In this document: in pieces, positions 54,775 through 62,903 of the stretch
Layout of the letters: every line of letters starts with the position of its first letter
Position numbering within the stretch: the first letter of the stretch is position 1
From: Streptomyces sp. NBC_00370
GTDB taxonomy: Bacteria; Actinomycetota; Actinomycetes; Streptomycetales; Streptomycetaceae
DNA length: 64,000 bases
Assembly (NCBI RefSeq): GCF_036084755.1
Contig: NZ_CP107968.1
Coordinates: 5,852,501-5,916,500, forward strand
Direction: 5' to 3'
Position numbers and translations under genes: made by a program
Notes under the pieces: generated by a model
Seen by the model: the letters and a program-made list of their open reading frames with translations, nothing else
What the model was told of the DNA's origin: nothing
Database searches by the model: none

Positions 54775-55421
54775 AGCTTCTCCTCCGACGCCTGGACGTA
54801 CACCGCACCGTTGCCGCTCAGCTCCAGCTGGAACGCCTCGCCCGAGCCGCGCCCCACCATGTCGCGCCAGCCGAGCGCGCTGGAGAGCTTGTTCCGTACG
54901 TCGCCGTGGTGCGCGACGTACGCCTGCGGGTCCACATGGACCTCGCGCCCCGGCGAGATGGGCACCTCGATCACTCCGCCGTGCGCCATCACGGCCACGG
55001 ACCCATGGCCCTTGAGCGTCGTGGTGAACAGACCCTGTCCGGTCACCTGGCCGCGCACCATCCCCATGACCCCGCCCTGCGAGCCCATGAACATCGTGCC
55101 CTGCTGGAGCGTCCCGTCGAAGGCCAGCAGCCGGTCGGCCTCCACGTACAGGGTGTCGCCGGTCAGGCCGATCACCTGGATGTGGTGGCCGCCGTGGCCG
55201 AACATCACCGTGCCGTTGCCCTCGACGGTCATCAGCGGGGTGGCCTCGTTGGCGACCCGGCGGCCGATCATCGACATCACACCGCCCTGGCCGCCCTGGA
55301 TGTTCGGGGTGAAGCTGACGTCCCCGCGGTAGGCGATCATCGCGCCGCGCTGGCTGAACATCTTCTGCCCCGGCATGACGGTCGCCTCGACCATCTTCGA
55401 GTTGATCTCACGGAACGGCAT
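54771..55421 (-). CDS. AIM24-family protein (second of three)
   Basis: This 216-residue AIM24 paralogue has KMFSQRGAMIAYRGDVSFTP, PLMTVEGNGTVMFGHGGHHIQV, GQGLFTTTLKGHGSVAVMAHGG and VDPQAYVAHHGDV. The Gly/Met-rich loop around GGQGGVMSMIGRRV is typical of the family. It shares 1 nt with the upstream gene and 4 nt with the downstream one, so all three are translationally coupled. Confidence 0.88.
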   Translation of the reverse strand: MPFREINSKMVEATVMPGQKMFSQRGAMIAYRGDVSFTPNIQGGQGGVMSMIGRRVANEATPLMTVEGNGTVMFGHGGHHIQVIGLTGDTLYVEADRLLAFDGTLQQGTMFMGSQGGVMGMVRGQVTGQGLFTTTLKGHGSVAVMAHGGVIEVPISPGREVHVDPQAYVAHHGDVRNKLSSALGWRDMVGRGSGEAFQLELSGNGAVYVQASEEKL

Positions 55422-56059
55422 CAGACGTCACCCCCGATCGTGTTCCGCTCGCTGGGCTGTACGTAGACGAGCCCGTCGCCCTCGAAGCGGATCTGGAAGG
55501 ACTCGCCGGAACCCTCGCCCATGAGCGTGCGGAAGTTGACCCCGGACTGGAAGTTCTGCTGGAGGTTGCCCTGGTGGGCGATGTACGCGCCGGGGTCGAC
55601 CATCAGCGGGTACTGCCCGGTCACCCGGAGCACCACAGCGGGGCCGTCCGACATGATCGCCGCCTGGCCCATGCCCTCGACGGTCGTGGTGAACAGACCG
55701 TTGCCGCTCGCGCCGCCGCGCAGCCCGGTGAAGGTCGTACCCGTCCGGAGCCCCGCGTCGGTGCAGAGCAGGTTGCTCGCCTCGACGAAGAGCTTGTCGC
55801 CGTGGAGCGAGACGAGATTGATCTCGCTCGCCCGGTCCGCGAACCAGCAGGTGCCCTGGCCGCTCACCTCCATCACCGTCATCTGTTCGCCGGTCAGCCG
55901 GCGGGTCACCATGCCCCGCAGACCCTCACCGCCGCCGGACAGCTTCTTGAACGTCATCCGGCCGTCATAGGCGACCATCGAGCCGTTCTTCGCCTTTACC
56001 GCGTCGCCGGTCATATCGACCGCGAGCATCTTGCTGCCTTGGAGTCGGAACTGAGCCAC
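55421..56059 (-). CDS. AIM24-family protein (first of three)
   Basis: This 212-residue AIM24 paralogue has VKAKNGSMVAYDGRMTFKKL, MVTRRLTGEQMTVMEVSGQGTCWFA, GNGLFTTTVEGMGQAAI and VDPGAYIAHQGNLQQNF. The start is GTG 56059 (VAQFRLQGSKM). No clear Shine-Dalgarno is visible and TTACCT lies 7 nt upstream, so a leaderless start is possible. It heads the three-gene AIM24 operon, divergent from a DUF3817 gene. Confidence 0.88.
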   Translation of the reverse strand: MAQFRLQGSKMLAVDMTGDAVKAKNGSMVAYDGRMTFKKLSGGGEGLRGMVTRRLTGEQMTVMEVSGQGTCWFADRASEINLVSLHGDKLFVEASNLLCTDAGLRTGTTFTGLRGGASGNGLFTTTVEGMGQAAIMSDGPAVVLRVTGQYPLMVDPGAYIAHQGNLQQNFQSGVNFRTLMGEGSGESFQIRFEGDGLVYVQPSERNTIGGDV

Positions 56060-56161
56060 GGGACGAAGGTAACGGGCCGGGGGCGCGGCGAACAGGGCCT
56101 GATGTCACGACCCGACCCTGGCACCCGTCGGCGGAGATCCGGCTGACACAATGAGGCGGGG

Positions 56162-56181
56162 CTTGTGCATCCGTTCACAAG
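56162..56181. promoter_or_regulatory. Inverted repeat between the AIM24 operon and DUF3817 gene
   Basis: CTTGTG (56162-56167) and CACAAG (56176-56181) form a perfect 6-bp inverted repeat with an 8-bp centre in the 166-nt divergent intergenic region. It is a possible regulator site. The rest of the gap shows no gene. Confidence 0.3.
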
Positions 56182-56225
56182 ATCCCGCTCACCGATCGAT
56201 GCCCCCTGACGAAGGTGCCTGACCC

Positions 56226-56570
56226 GTGGACATCAAGACCGCATCCGCTCTCCACCGCCTCCGGCTGGTCTCGGCGCCCGAGGCCGTGTCGTTCCTGCTG
56301 CTGCTCGTCTGCTCGGTGCTCAAGCGCACCACCGACTTCAACGCGGTCCCCGTCATGGGCATGATCCACGGGGTGCTCTTCGTCCTGTACGTGCTCTTCT
56401 GGGCGGACTCCTGGCGGCGCGCCAAGTGGGGCATCGGCACCGCCGCCCTCTATCTCCTGCTGTCCGTGCTGCCGACCGGCGGCTTCTTCGCCGAGCGCAA
56501 GCTCAAGCGGGCCTCCGCCGACGCGGTCATCGCCGCGCGCGCCCGCCGCGAGGGTACGGTGAACGCATGA
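56226..56570 (+). CDS. DUF3817 membrane protein
   Basis: This 114-residue protein has three transmembrane helices, with LHRLRLVSAPEAVSFLLLLVCSVLKR, MGMIHGVLFVLYVLFWADSW and LSVLPTGGFFAERKL. This is the DUF3817 (YdzA-like) family, of unknown function. GTG start at 56226. Its stop overlaps the next gene (ATGA). A second member of the family lies at 62490. Confidence 0.83.
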   Translation: MDIKTASALHRLRLVSAPEAVSFLLLLVCSVLKRTTDFNAVPVMGMIHGVLFVLYVLFWADSWRRAKWGIGTAALYLLLSVLPTGGFFAERKLKRASADAVIAARARREGTVNA

Positions 56571-56863
56571 TCGTCGCCTTTTCCGTCTCCCCGCTCGGTG
56601 CCGGCGAGGACGTCGGCGAGTACGTCGCCGACGCCGTGCGCGTGGTCCGTGAGTCGGGGCTGCCCAACCACACCGACGCCATGTTCACCTCGATCGAGGG
56701 GGAGTGGGACGAGGTGATGGACGTCGTGAAGCGGGCCGTCGCCGCCGTCGAGGCGAAGGCCCCGCGCGTCTCGCTCGTGCTCAAGGCCGACATCAGGCCG
56801 GGCGTCACCGACGGCCTCACGTCCAAGGTCGAGACGGTGGAGCGACACCTCCGTACGAAGTAA
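56567..56863 (+). CDS. MTH1187/YkoF-type thiamine-binding-like protein
   Basis: This 98-residue protein is of the MTH1187 family, with MIVAFSVSPLGAGEDVGEYV, TDAMFTSIEGEWDEVMDVVKRAV and SLVLKADIRPG. Relatives are ferredoxin-like oligomers, some of which bind thiamine. It is translationally coupled to the DUF3817 gene through an ATGA overlap. Confidence 0.85.
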   Translation: MIVAFSVSPLGAGEDVGEYVADAVRVVRESGLPNHTDAMFTSIEGEWDEVMDVVKRAVAAVEAKAPRVSLVLKADIRPGVTDGLTSKVETVERHLRTK

Positions 56864-56936
56864 CCGTCGAACATAAAGCGCCTCACTCGGACGACACCGG
56901 TCGACACGCCAGGGAACGTCCCCTTTTGTTGGGGAT

Positions 56937-58724
56937 ATGTCCGAGTACGAGTACGACCTTCACAGCTGCCTCGCCGGCCCGCTCGACGAACCCGACCCGG
57001 CCGTCGCCTACCGGGTGCAGTACCGGAGTCTGCTCGCACAGGAACCCCACCGAATACGAGCCGTCCTGCTGATGACGCTCGCGCCGCTGCTCTCCGGCGT
57101 GCTGCTGGTCTACCTGGTCTGGCCGAGCCACCGCACCGAGCGGGCCGGCGGTGAGCGCTGGCTGATCGCCTTCGACCACGTGATGCTGGTGTCGATCGGG
57201 GCCATCGCCTTCTTCATGCTGGTGAACGTCGCCTCGATCGCGCACGCCACGATGGTCGCCAGGGACCCCGTGCCCGTCCCCGCCGAGGTCGGCACCCGCG
57301 TCGCGTTCCTCACCACGTACGTACCCGGCAAGGAACCGCTCGCCATGGTGCGGGCCACCCTCGAAGGCGCGGTACGGCTGCGGCACTGCGGACCGCTCGA
57401 CGTCTGGCTCCTCGACGAGGGCGACGACGAGGCCGCCCGCGCGCTCTGCGCCGAGCTCGGCGTACGGCACTTCACCCGCAGCGGCGTCCCCGAGTGGAAC
57501 CGCGCGAAGGGCGTGCACAAGGCCCGTACCAAGCACGGCAACTACAACGCGTGGCTCGCGATGCACGGCGACGAGTACGACTTCTTCGCCTCCGTCGACA
57601 CCGACCACGTACCGCTGCCGAACTTCCTTGAGCGGATGCTCGGTTACTTCCGCGACCCGGACGTCGCCTTCGTCGTCGGACCGCAGGTGTACGGGAACTA
57701 CGACTCGCCCGTCACCAAGGCCGCCGAATCGCAGCAGTTCCTCTTCCACGCCCTGATCCAGCGCGCGGGCAACCGCTACCACGCGCCGATGTTCGTCGGC
57801 ACCAACAACGTCGTACGGATCAAGGCGCTCAAGCAGGTCGGCGGCCTCTACGACTCGATCACCGAGGACATGGCCACCGGCTTCGAGCTGCACCGCACCA
57901 GGAACCCGCTCACCGGCCGGTTCTGGCGCTCCGTCTACACCCCCGACGTGCTGGCGGTCGGCGAGGGCCCCGCGTCCTGGACCGACTTCTTCACCCAGCA
58001 GCTGCGCTGGTCGCGCGGCACCTTCGAGACCCTGATCAAGCAGTACTGGAAAGCGCCGTTCCGGGTGCCGCCCGGCCGGCTGCTCAGCTACACGCTGATG
58101 CTCGTCTACTACCCGATGACGGCCGTCAACTGGTTCCTCGGCATCCTCAGCTCCGTGCTGTTCCTGTGGCTGGGCGCCTCCGGCACGCAGGTGTCGTCCG
58201 AGGTCTGGCTGATGCTCTACAGCGACGCCGCGGCCCTCCAGGTCGGCCTCTACCTGTGGAACCGGCGGCACAACGTCTCGCCCCACGAGCCCGAGGGCTC
58301 GGGCGGCCTCGCGGGCATGGCGATGTCGGCCCTGTCGGCGCCGATCTACCTCAAGTCGTTCGGCTCGGCGCTGCTGCGCACCCGGGGCCGCTTCGTGGTC
58401 ACGCCCAAGGGCGGCGAGGCCAGCCCCGACCGGCTGATGACCTTCCGGCTGCACCTCTTCTGGGCGGCCGTGCTGACCAGCTCGCTGATCGCCTCGGTCT
58501 TCCTCGGCCACACCCATGCCGCGATGCGCACCTGGGCGGTGCTGGCGCTGGTCATCTCGCTCGCGCCTGTCGCGATCTGGCTCTGGACGAGCAGGCAGGA
58601 ACGGCTCGCGGGCCCGGCGCCGGCGCGCGCGGCCGGCCCGCCGGCCACCGACACGGACACCGACACCGACACGGGCGGAGAGCCGCAGCCGGCGTTCGCC
58701 ACGACGACGACAGGAGGGAACTGA
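56937..58724 (+). CDS. cslA: Cellulose synthase-like glycosyltransferase, family 2 (CslA)
   Basis: This 595-residue membrane GT2 has two N-terminal helices, a catalytic domain with DVWLLDEGDDE, ASVDTDHVPLPNFL (DxD) and SITEDMATGFELH (TED), then QQLRWSRG (the QxxRW of processive enzymes), then about four C-terminal helices. In Streptomyces, CslA makes a beta-glucan at hyphal tips and partners the copper oxidase GlxA, whose gene follows after 3 nt. A Thr/Asp run (TDTDTDTD) lies in the tail. A small hairpin, 56919-56935, overlaps the GGGGA ribosome binding site. Confidence 0.93.
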   Translation: MSEYEYDLHSCLAGPLDEPDPAVAYRVQYRSLLAQEPHRIRAVLLMTLAPLLSGVLLVYLVWPSHRTERAGGERWLIAFDHVMLVSIGAIAFFMLVNVASIAHATMVARDPVPVPAEVGTRVAFLTTYVPGKEPLAMVRATLEGAVRLRHCGPLDVWLLDEGDDEAARALCAELGVRHFTRSGVPEWNRAKGVHKARTKHGNYNAWLAMHGDEYDFFASVDTDHVPLPNFLERMLGYFRDPDVAFVVGPQVYGNYDSPVTKAAESQQFLFHALIQRAGNRYHAPMFVGTNNVVRIKALKQVGGLYDSITEDMATGFELHRTRNPLTGRFWRSVYTPDVLAVGEGPASWTDFFTQQLRWSRGTFETLIKQYWKAPFRVPPGRLLSYTLMLVYYPMTAVNWFLGILSSVLFLWLGASGTQVSSEVWLMLYSDAAALQVGLYLWNRRHNVSPHEPEGSGGLAGMAMSALSAPIYLKSFGSALLRTRGRFVVTPKGGEASPDRLMTFRLHLFWAAVLTSSLIASVFLGHTHAAMRTWAVLALVISLAPVAIWLWTSRQERLAGPAPARAAGPPATDTDTDTDTGGEPQPAFATTTTGGN

Positions 58725-58727
58725 GCC

Positions 58728-60695
58728 ATGGCCTACCGGTACCGGCCGTCGAAAAAGCTCAAGAAGACACTGATCGGCGGCGGCGCGCTGGTGGTTCTCG
58801 CCGGCCTCAACGCCCCCGCGGCTGTCTCCTTCGCCGGCGACAAGTACCACGCGTACAAGATCGCGCAGCCCGGGTACAAGGCGCGCTACGGCTCCTGGAG
58901 TCTGCTCGACGTCCCGCACAAGTACCGGGTCAACGCGATCCACGCGGCGCTGCTGCACACCGGCAAGGTGCTGATCATCGCCGGGTCCGGCAACAACCAG
59001 AAGAAGTTCGACGCGGGATCCTTCGACACCGTCCTGTGGAACCCGGCCGACAACTCCTTCAAGAAGATCCCCACGCCGGTGGACTTCTTCTGCGGCGGCC
59101 ACAGCCAACTCCCGGACGGCAAGCTGCTGGTGGCGGGCGGCACGGCGCGCTACGAGGTGCTGGACGGCACGGTCAAGCGGGCCGGTGGCGGCATGCGGGT
59201 CAAGAACGAGAGCCCCGACAAGGCCGTCACGTTCAAGAAGGGCACCCGCTTCCGCTCGCCGTCCGGCGTCGAGTACGTCAGCAAGTTCCCCGTCACCGTG
59301 CCCAGGGCCAAACGGGAGTTCAAGGTCAGTTACGCCAAGGGCGGCCGGATGCTGCCCTGGAAGACGAAGATCACGGCCGGTGAGGCCCGGGTGTTCGTGG
59401 AGGCCGCGGAGAAGGGCCCGCAGGCGCTGACGACCGAGGCGGCCCAGTACGAGATCGAGGGGCTGCGCGGCAAGGACGCCGACAACCTCTACGGGCTCGC
59501 GCAGAAGCTCACCACCGAGAAGCAGGACTTCCAAGGCATCAAGGAGGCCTACGAGTTCGACCCCACGGCGGAGCGGTACATCCCCGTGGACCCGATGAAG
59601 AAGGCCCGCTGGTACCCGACGCTGGTCGGCCTGGACGACGGCCGGGTGCTCGCGGTCTCGGGCCTCGACGACGTCGGTGTCGTACAGACCGGTGACAACG
59701 AGATCTACGACCCGGCCGCCAAGACCTGGACCAAGGGCCCGTCCCGCTACTTCCCGACGTACCCGGCGCTCTTCCTCACCAAGGGCGGCAAGCTGTTCTA
59801 CTCCGGCTCCAACGCCGGTTACGGACCGGCCGAGAAGGGCCGCCAGCCGGGGCTGTGGGACCTGGGCACCAACACCTTCACCCGGGTCAACGGACTCACC
59901 GACATCGACCAGACGGAGACGTCGGCGTCGGTGCTGCTGCCGCCGGTGCAGGACCAGAAGGTGATGGTGCTGGGCGGCGGCGGGGTCGGGGAGTCGTCCA
60001 AGTCGACGCCCAGGACCGGCATCGTGGACCTGAAGAAGGACAACCCCGCGTTCCAGGAAGGGCCGAGGCTGCCGCAGGGCACCCGCTACCTCAGCAGCGT
60101 GCTGATGCCGGACGACTCGGTCTTCACCACCGGCGGCTCGTCCAACTACCGGGGGCGCAGCGCCAGCGACATCCACAAGGCGCAGTTCTTCGACGCGAAG
60201 ACCAACGCGTTCCGGCCCGCGGCCGATCCGACCGTGGGGCGCAACTACCACTCCGAGGCGCTGCTGCTGCCCGACGGCCGGGTGGTGACGTTCGGCTCGG
60301 ACCCGCTCTTCGACGACGCGGACAACACCAAGCTCGGCACGTTCGAGCAGCGGGTGGAGATCTACACCCCGCCGAGCCTCCAGGGCGGCAGGGCGGCGCG
60401 GCGCCCGGTGCTGGGGGAGGGGCCCAGTCAGCCCGACCAGCGGGGCAGGGCCCGCTTCACGACGGCGAACCCGGGCGCGATCGTCAAGGCGCGGCTGATG
60501 CGGCCCAGCGCGGTCACGCACACCACGGACGTGGAGCAGCGGTCGATCGCGCTGGACCTCACCCGGCAGAAGGACTCGGTGACGGTCCACGTGCCCGAGG
60601 ACCGCACGCTGGTGCCGCCCGGCTGGTACATGCTGTTCGTCACCGACGCGGACGGGGTGTCGTCGGTGGCGAAGTGGATCCAGGTGAAGGGCTGA
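58728..60695 (+). CDS. glxA: GlxA, galactose-oxidase-like mononuclear copper radical enzyme
   Basis: This 655-residue protein has an N-terminal signal anchor (LKKTLIGGGALVVLAGLNAP), a Kelch-type beta-propeller and a C-terminal DUF1929 domain (residues near PAVTHTTDVEQRSIALDL). The radical-forming cysteine is C122 in DFFCGGHSQLPDG (Cys121 by S. lividans numbering as I recall), and the propeller carries NYHSEALLLPDGRV with likely copper ligands. GlxA oxidises the CslA glycan and is needed for morphogenesis. ATG 58728 follows AGGAGGGAA. Confidence 0.93.
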   Translation: MAYRYRPSKKLKKTLIGGGALVVLAGLNAPAAVSFAGDKYHAYKIAQPGYKARYGSWSLLDVPHKYRVNAIHAALLHTGKVLIIAGSGNNQKKFDAGSFDTVLWNPADNSFKKIPTPVDFFCGGHSQLPDGKLLVAGGTARYEVLDGTVKRAGGGMRVKNESPDKAVTFKKGTRFRSPSGVEYVSKFPVTVPRAKREFKVSYAKGGRMLPWKTKITAGEARVFVEAAEKGPQALTTEAAQYEIEGLRGKDADNLYGLAQKLTTEKQDFQGIKEAYEFDPTAERYIPVDPMKKARWYPTLVGLDDGRVLAVSGLDDVGVVQTGDNEIYDPAAKTWTKGPSRYFPTYPALFLTKGGKLFYSGSNAGYGPAEKGRQPGLWDLGTNTFTRVNGLTDIDQTETSASVLLPPVQDQKVMVLGGGGVGESSKSTPRTGIVDLKKDNPAFQEGPRLPQGTRYLSSVLMPDDSVFTTGGSSNYRGRSASDIHKAQFFDAKTNAFRPAADPTVGRNYHSEALLLPDGRVVTFGSDPLFDDADNTKLGTFEQRVEIYTPPSLQGGRAARRPVLGEGPSQPDQRGRARFTTANPGAIVKARLMRPSAVTHTTDVEQRSIALDLTRQKDSVTVHVPEDRTLVPPGWYMLFVTDADGVSSVAKWIQVKG

Positions 60696-60698
60696 CGG

Positions 60699-61742
60699 TC
60701 AGCTCTTCGCGCGGCGGGCCAGGCCGAGGGCGTAGTCCGGCCACCAGGTGCCGGCGGCCGGGCCGCCCCGGCAGGGGCCGTCCGAGTCGCCGGGCCGCTT
60801 GATCCACAGATAGGCGTCGAGGAGTTCGTTGCCGGTGTTGGTGGACGGCGGTGTGCCGAGCGCCCGGCCCGGCGGGTTGCACCAGGCCTCCGCGCGGTTG
60901 CCGGGCAGCGGCCCCGCACCGTTGCGGCTGGTGTCCATGACGAAGTGCGAGCCGCGGAGCAGGCCGGACAGCTGCGTGCCGAACAGCTTGACGCTGTCGT
61001 TGCTCTGGAAGTTGGACACGTTGAGCGAGAACCCGTCGGCCACGTTGATCCCCGCGCGCCGCAGCGGTCCGGTCAGCCGCGCCGGGTCGGAGATCCAGGC
61101 CGGGTTGCCCGCGTCGAGATAGACCCGGGTCCTCGGCTGCCGCTTCAGCCGGCTGACGGCCTGCGACAGCAGTTCGTACCGCTCGGCCTGGCCCTGCGGC
61201 GGTGTGCAGCCGTCCGCGATGTGCGGCAGCGCGTCCGGCTCCAGGATTACCACGGCGGGCGCGTCGCCGATGGCCCCGGCGAAGGCCCCGATCCAGTCGC
61301 GGTACGCCTGGGCGTCGGGCGCGCCGCCCGCCGAGTAGAGGCCGCAGTCGCGGTGCGGGATGTTGTACGCGACGAGGACCACGGTGCGCCGGTGCTCCGC
61401 GGCGGCCCGGACCGCCCGCTGGATCTCCGGCGCGGGGTTGTCACCGGCCGGCCAGTCGGCGACGGGGCGCTCCGAGATCCTGCGCAGGGCCGTCGCTTCG
61501 GCCGCACGGCCCTGTTTGCGCCGCAGGACGACCTCGCGGGCCGCGTCGCTGTCCGGGTCGACCCAGAACGGTGAGTCGGCGGTGGGCGCCGCCTCGCCGT
61601 TGGCCACCGAGAGCCCGGCCTGGGCGCCCGGCTCCTCGCCGGGGGACGGTGACGAGCAGCCGCCGACGGCGAGCAGCGCGGCGAGGGCGGCGGCCGTCGG
61701 CGTGGCGGCGAGCGGGCGGCTATGCGGTCTGCGGCCGGACAT
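60699..61742 (-). CDS. cslZ: Glycoside hydrolase family 6 endoglucanase, lipoprotein (CslZ-like)
   Basis: This 347-residue GH6 enzyme has a lipobox signal (LAALLAVGGCSSP), giving a lipid-anchored extracytoplasmic enzyme. Catalytic-core motifs include VVLVAYNIPHRDCG, VVILEPDALPHI (catalytic Asp region), YLDAGNPAWI and FVMDTSRNGAGP. It would trim the CslA glucan. ATG 61742. It is convergent with glxA: the two stops are 3 nt apart, inside a GCTGAC-g-GTCAGC repeat (60691-60703). The symbol follows the SCO2836-2838 cluster and is from memory. Confidence 0.87.
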   Translation of the reverse strand: MSGRRPHSRPLAATPTAAALAALLAVGGCSSPSPGEEPGAQAGLSVANGEAAPTADSPFWVDPDSDAAREVVLRRKQGRAAEATALRRISERPVADWPAGDNPAPEIQRAVRAAAEHRRTVVLVAYNIPHRDCGLYSAGGAPDAQAYRDWIGAFAGAIGDAPAVVILEPDALPHIADGCTPPQGQAERYELLSQAVSRLKRQPRTRVYLDAGNPAWISDPARLTGPLRRAGINVADGFSLNVSNFQSNDSVKLFGTQLSGLLRGSHFVMDTSRNGAGPLPGNRAEAWCNPPGRALGTPPSTNTGNELLDAYLWIKRPGDSDGPCRGGPAAGTWWPDYALGLARRAKS

Positions 61743-61869
61743 CCAGCCCCCTTGGCGACGGCTCCGTAACGACAGGACCGGCTCATCGTGACATAAGGGG
61801 CATCTCGCTCCGGGATCGACACCAGCGGACGGTACGGCCCGGGTGATCGGACCGAACTGCGAGACAAGG

Positions 61870-61898
61870 CTGACCAGCATATGACCTGTGGGTAGGGT
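61870..61898 (+). promoter_or_regulatory. Promoter of the MarR gene at 61906, leaderless type
   Basis: CTGACC (61870-61875), 17 nt, TAGGGT (61893-61898), then only 7 nt to the GTG start codon. No Shine-Dalgarno is present. Transcription and translation probably start at the same base. Confidence 0.6.
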
Positions 61899-61905
61899 CG
61901 GTGCC

Positions 61906-62412
61906 GTGCCGAAGCCGCTGAGCCTCCCCTTCGATCCCATCGCACGCGCCGACGAACTGTGGCAGCAGCGCTGGGGGCCCGTGCCCTCCATGGGTGCGAT
62001 CACGTCGATCATGCGCGCCCAGCAGATTCTGCTCGCCGAGGTCGACGCCGTCGTCAAGCCGTACGGGCTGACCTTCGCCCGGTACGAGGCACTGGTGCTG
62101 CTCACCTTCTCCAAGGCGGGCGAGCTGCCGATGTCGAAGATAGGCGAGCGGCTGATGGTCCATCCGACCTCGGTCACCAACACCGTGGACCGGCTCGTCC
62201 GGTCCGGGCTCGTCGACAAGCGGCCCAACCCCAACGACGGCCGCGGCACCCTCGCCTCCATCACGGACAAGGGCCGGGAGGTCGTGGAGGCGGCCACCAA
62301 GGATCTGATGGGGATGGACTTCGGCCTCGGCGCGTACGACGCCGAGGAGTGCGCGGAGATCTTCGCGATGCTCCGTCCGCTGCGGGTCGCCGCCGAGGAT
62401 TTCGACGCCTGA
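61906..62412 (+). CDS. MarR-family regulator
   Basis: This 168-residue winged-helix protein has LWQQRWGPVPSMGAITSIMRAQQ at the N-terminus, MSKIGERLMVHPTSVTNTVDRLVRSGLV as the helix-turn-helix and KRPNPNDGRGTLASIT as the wing. The GTG at 61906 is preferred because the promoter leads into it; GTG 61888 is in frame but would overlap the promoter. I recall an equivalent gene just upstream of the mutase in S. coelicolor (SCO5413). It is a candidate regulator of the mutase gene. Confidence 0.88.
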   Translation: MPKPLSLPFDPIARADELWQQRWGPVPSMGAITSIMRAQQILLAEVDAVVKPYGLTFARYEALVLLTFSKAGELPMSKIGERLMVHPTSVTNTVDRLVRSGLVDKRPNPNDGRGTLASITDKGREVVEAATKDLMGMDFGLGAYDAEECAEIFAMLRPLRVAAEDFDA

Positions 62413-62489
62413 CACCGTCCCGCAGGACCGGGCCGCGAGCGGCCGACCCGCGCGAAGATCGCCCGGAACGTGCGGTTACGCTCGTCCCC

Positions 62490-62828
62490 ATGAAACGAAG
62501 CGTGCTGACCCGCTATCGGGTCATGGCGTACGTCACGGGCGTGCTGCTGGTCCTGCTGACTCTCGGAGTCATCGCCAAGTACCTGCTCGACATCGACGGG
62601 GCCGACGGTTTCGTCGAGATCGTCGGTATCGCGCACGGCTGGCTCTACATCGTCTACCTCGGCGTCGCCTTCAACCTCGGCTCCAAGGCCCACTGGCCGG
62701 TCGCCAAGCAGCTCTGGGTGCTGCTGGCCGGTACCGTCCCGACCGCCGCCTTCTTCGTGGAGCGCCGGATCTCCCGCGAGCTGGAGCCGCTGATCGTCGG
62801 CACCGCCCCGGAAGCCGTCAAGGTCTGA
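62490..62828 (+). CDS. DUF3817 membrane protein (second copy)
   Basis: This 112-residue protein has three membrane helices, with MKRSVLTRYRVMAYVTGVLLVLLTLG, GIAHGWLYIVYLGVAFNLG and LLAGTVPTAAFFVERRIS. It is related to the product at 56226. ATG 62490 has no visible Shine-Dalgarno, and TACGCT lies 7 nt upstream, so it may be leaderless. The function is unknown. A terminator follows. Confidence 0.83.
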   Translation: MKRSVLTRYRVMAYVTGVLLVLLTLGVIAKYLLDIDGADGFVEIVGIAHGWLYIVYLGVAFNLGSKAHWPVAKQLWVLLAGTVPTAAFFVERRISRELEPLIVGTAPEAVKV

Positions 62829-62833
62829 CCGCG

Positions 62834-62860
62834 ACCGCCGCGAGTACGGCTCGCGGCGGT
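62834..62860 (+). terminator. Terminator after the second DUF3817 gene
   Basis: A perfect 11-bp stem, 62834-62844 with 62850-62860, has loop TACGG, 5 nt after the stop codon. It isolates the following mutase gene. Confidence 0.75.
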
Positions 62861-62866
62861 GAGGCG

Positions 62867-62896
62867 TCGACATTTACTCGGACGTCCTAGTAAATT
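62867..62896 (+). promoter_or_regulatory. Mutase promoter overlapped by a 24-bp palindromic operator
   Basis: The operator 62872-62895 is ATTTACTCGGAC-GTCCTAGTAAAT, symmetric at 11 of 12 positions per arm. It fills the spacer of a likely promoter, TCGACA (62867-62872), 18 nt, TAAATT (62891-62896). The ATG follows 7 nt later without a Shine-Dalgarno, so the mRNA is probably leaderless. A repressor bound here would block polymerase. The regulator is unknown. Confidence 0.7.
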
Positions 62897-62903
62897 TGTA
62901 TCC

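Noticed and set aside
56883..60590. Minus-strand frame of 1235 codons antisense to cslA-glxA
   Set aside because: It overlaps two well-supported enzymes, is Arg/Val/Asp/Gly-rich with no domain, and has no promoter or ribosome binding site.
62829..62903. Cobalamin riboswitch before the mutase gene
   Set aside because: The leader is too short. The promoter lies 7 nt from the ATG, leaving no room for a riboswitch. None was seen before the adenosyltransferase either.
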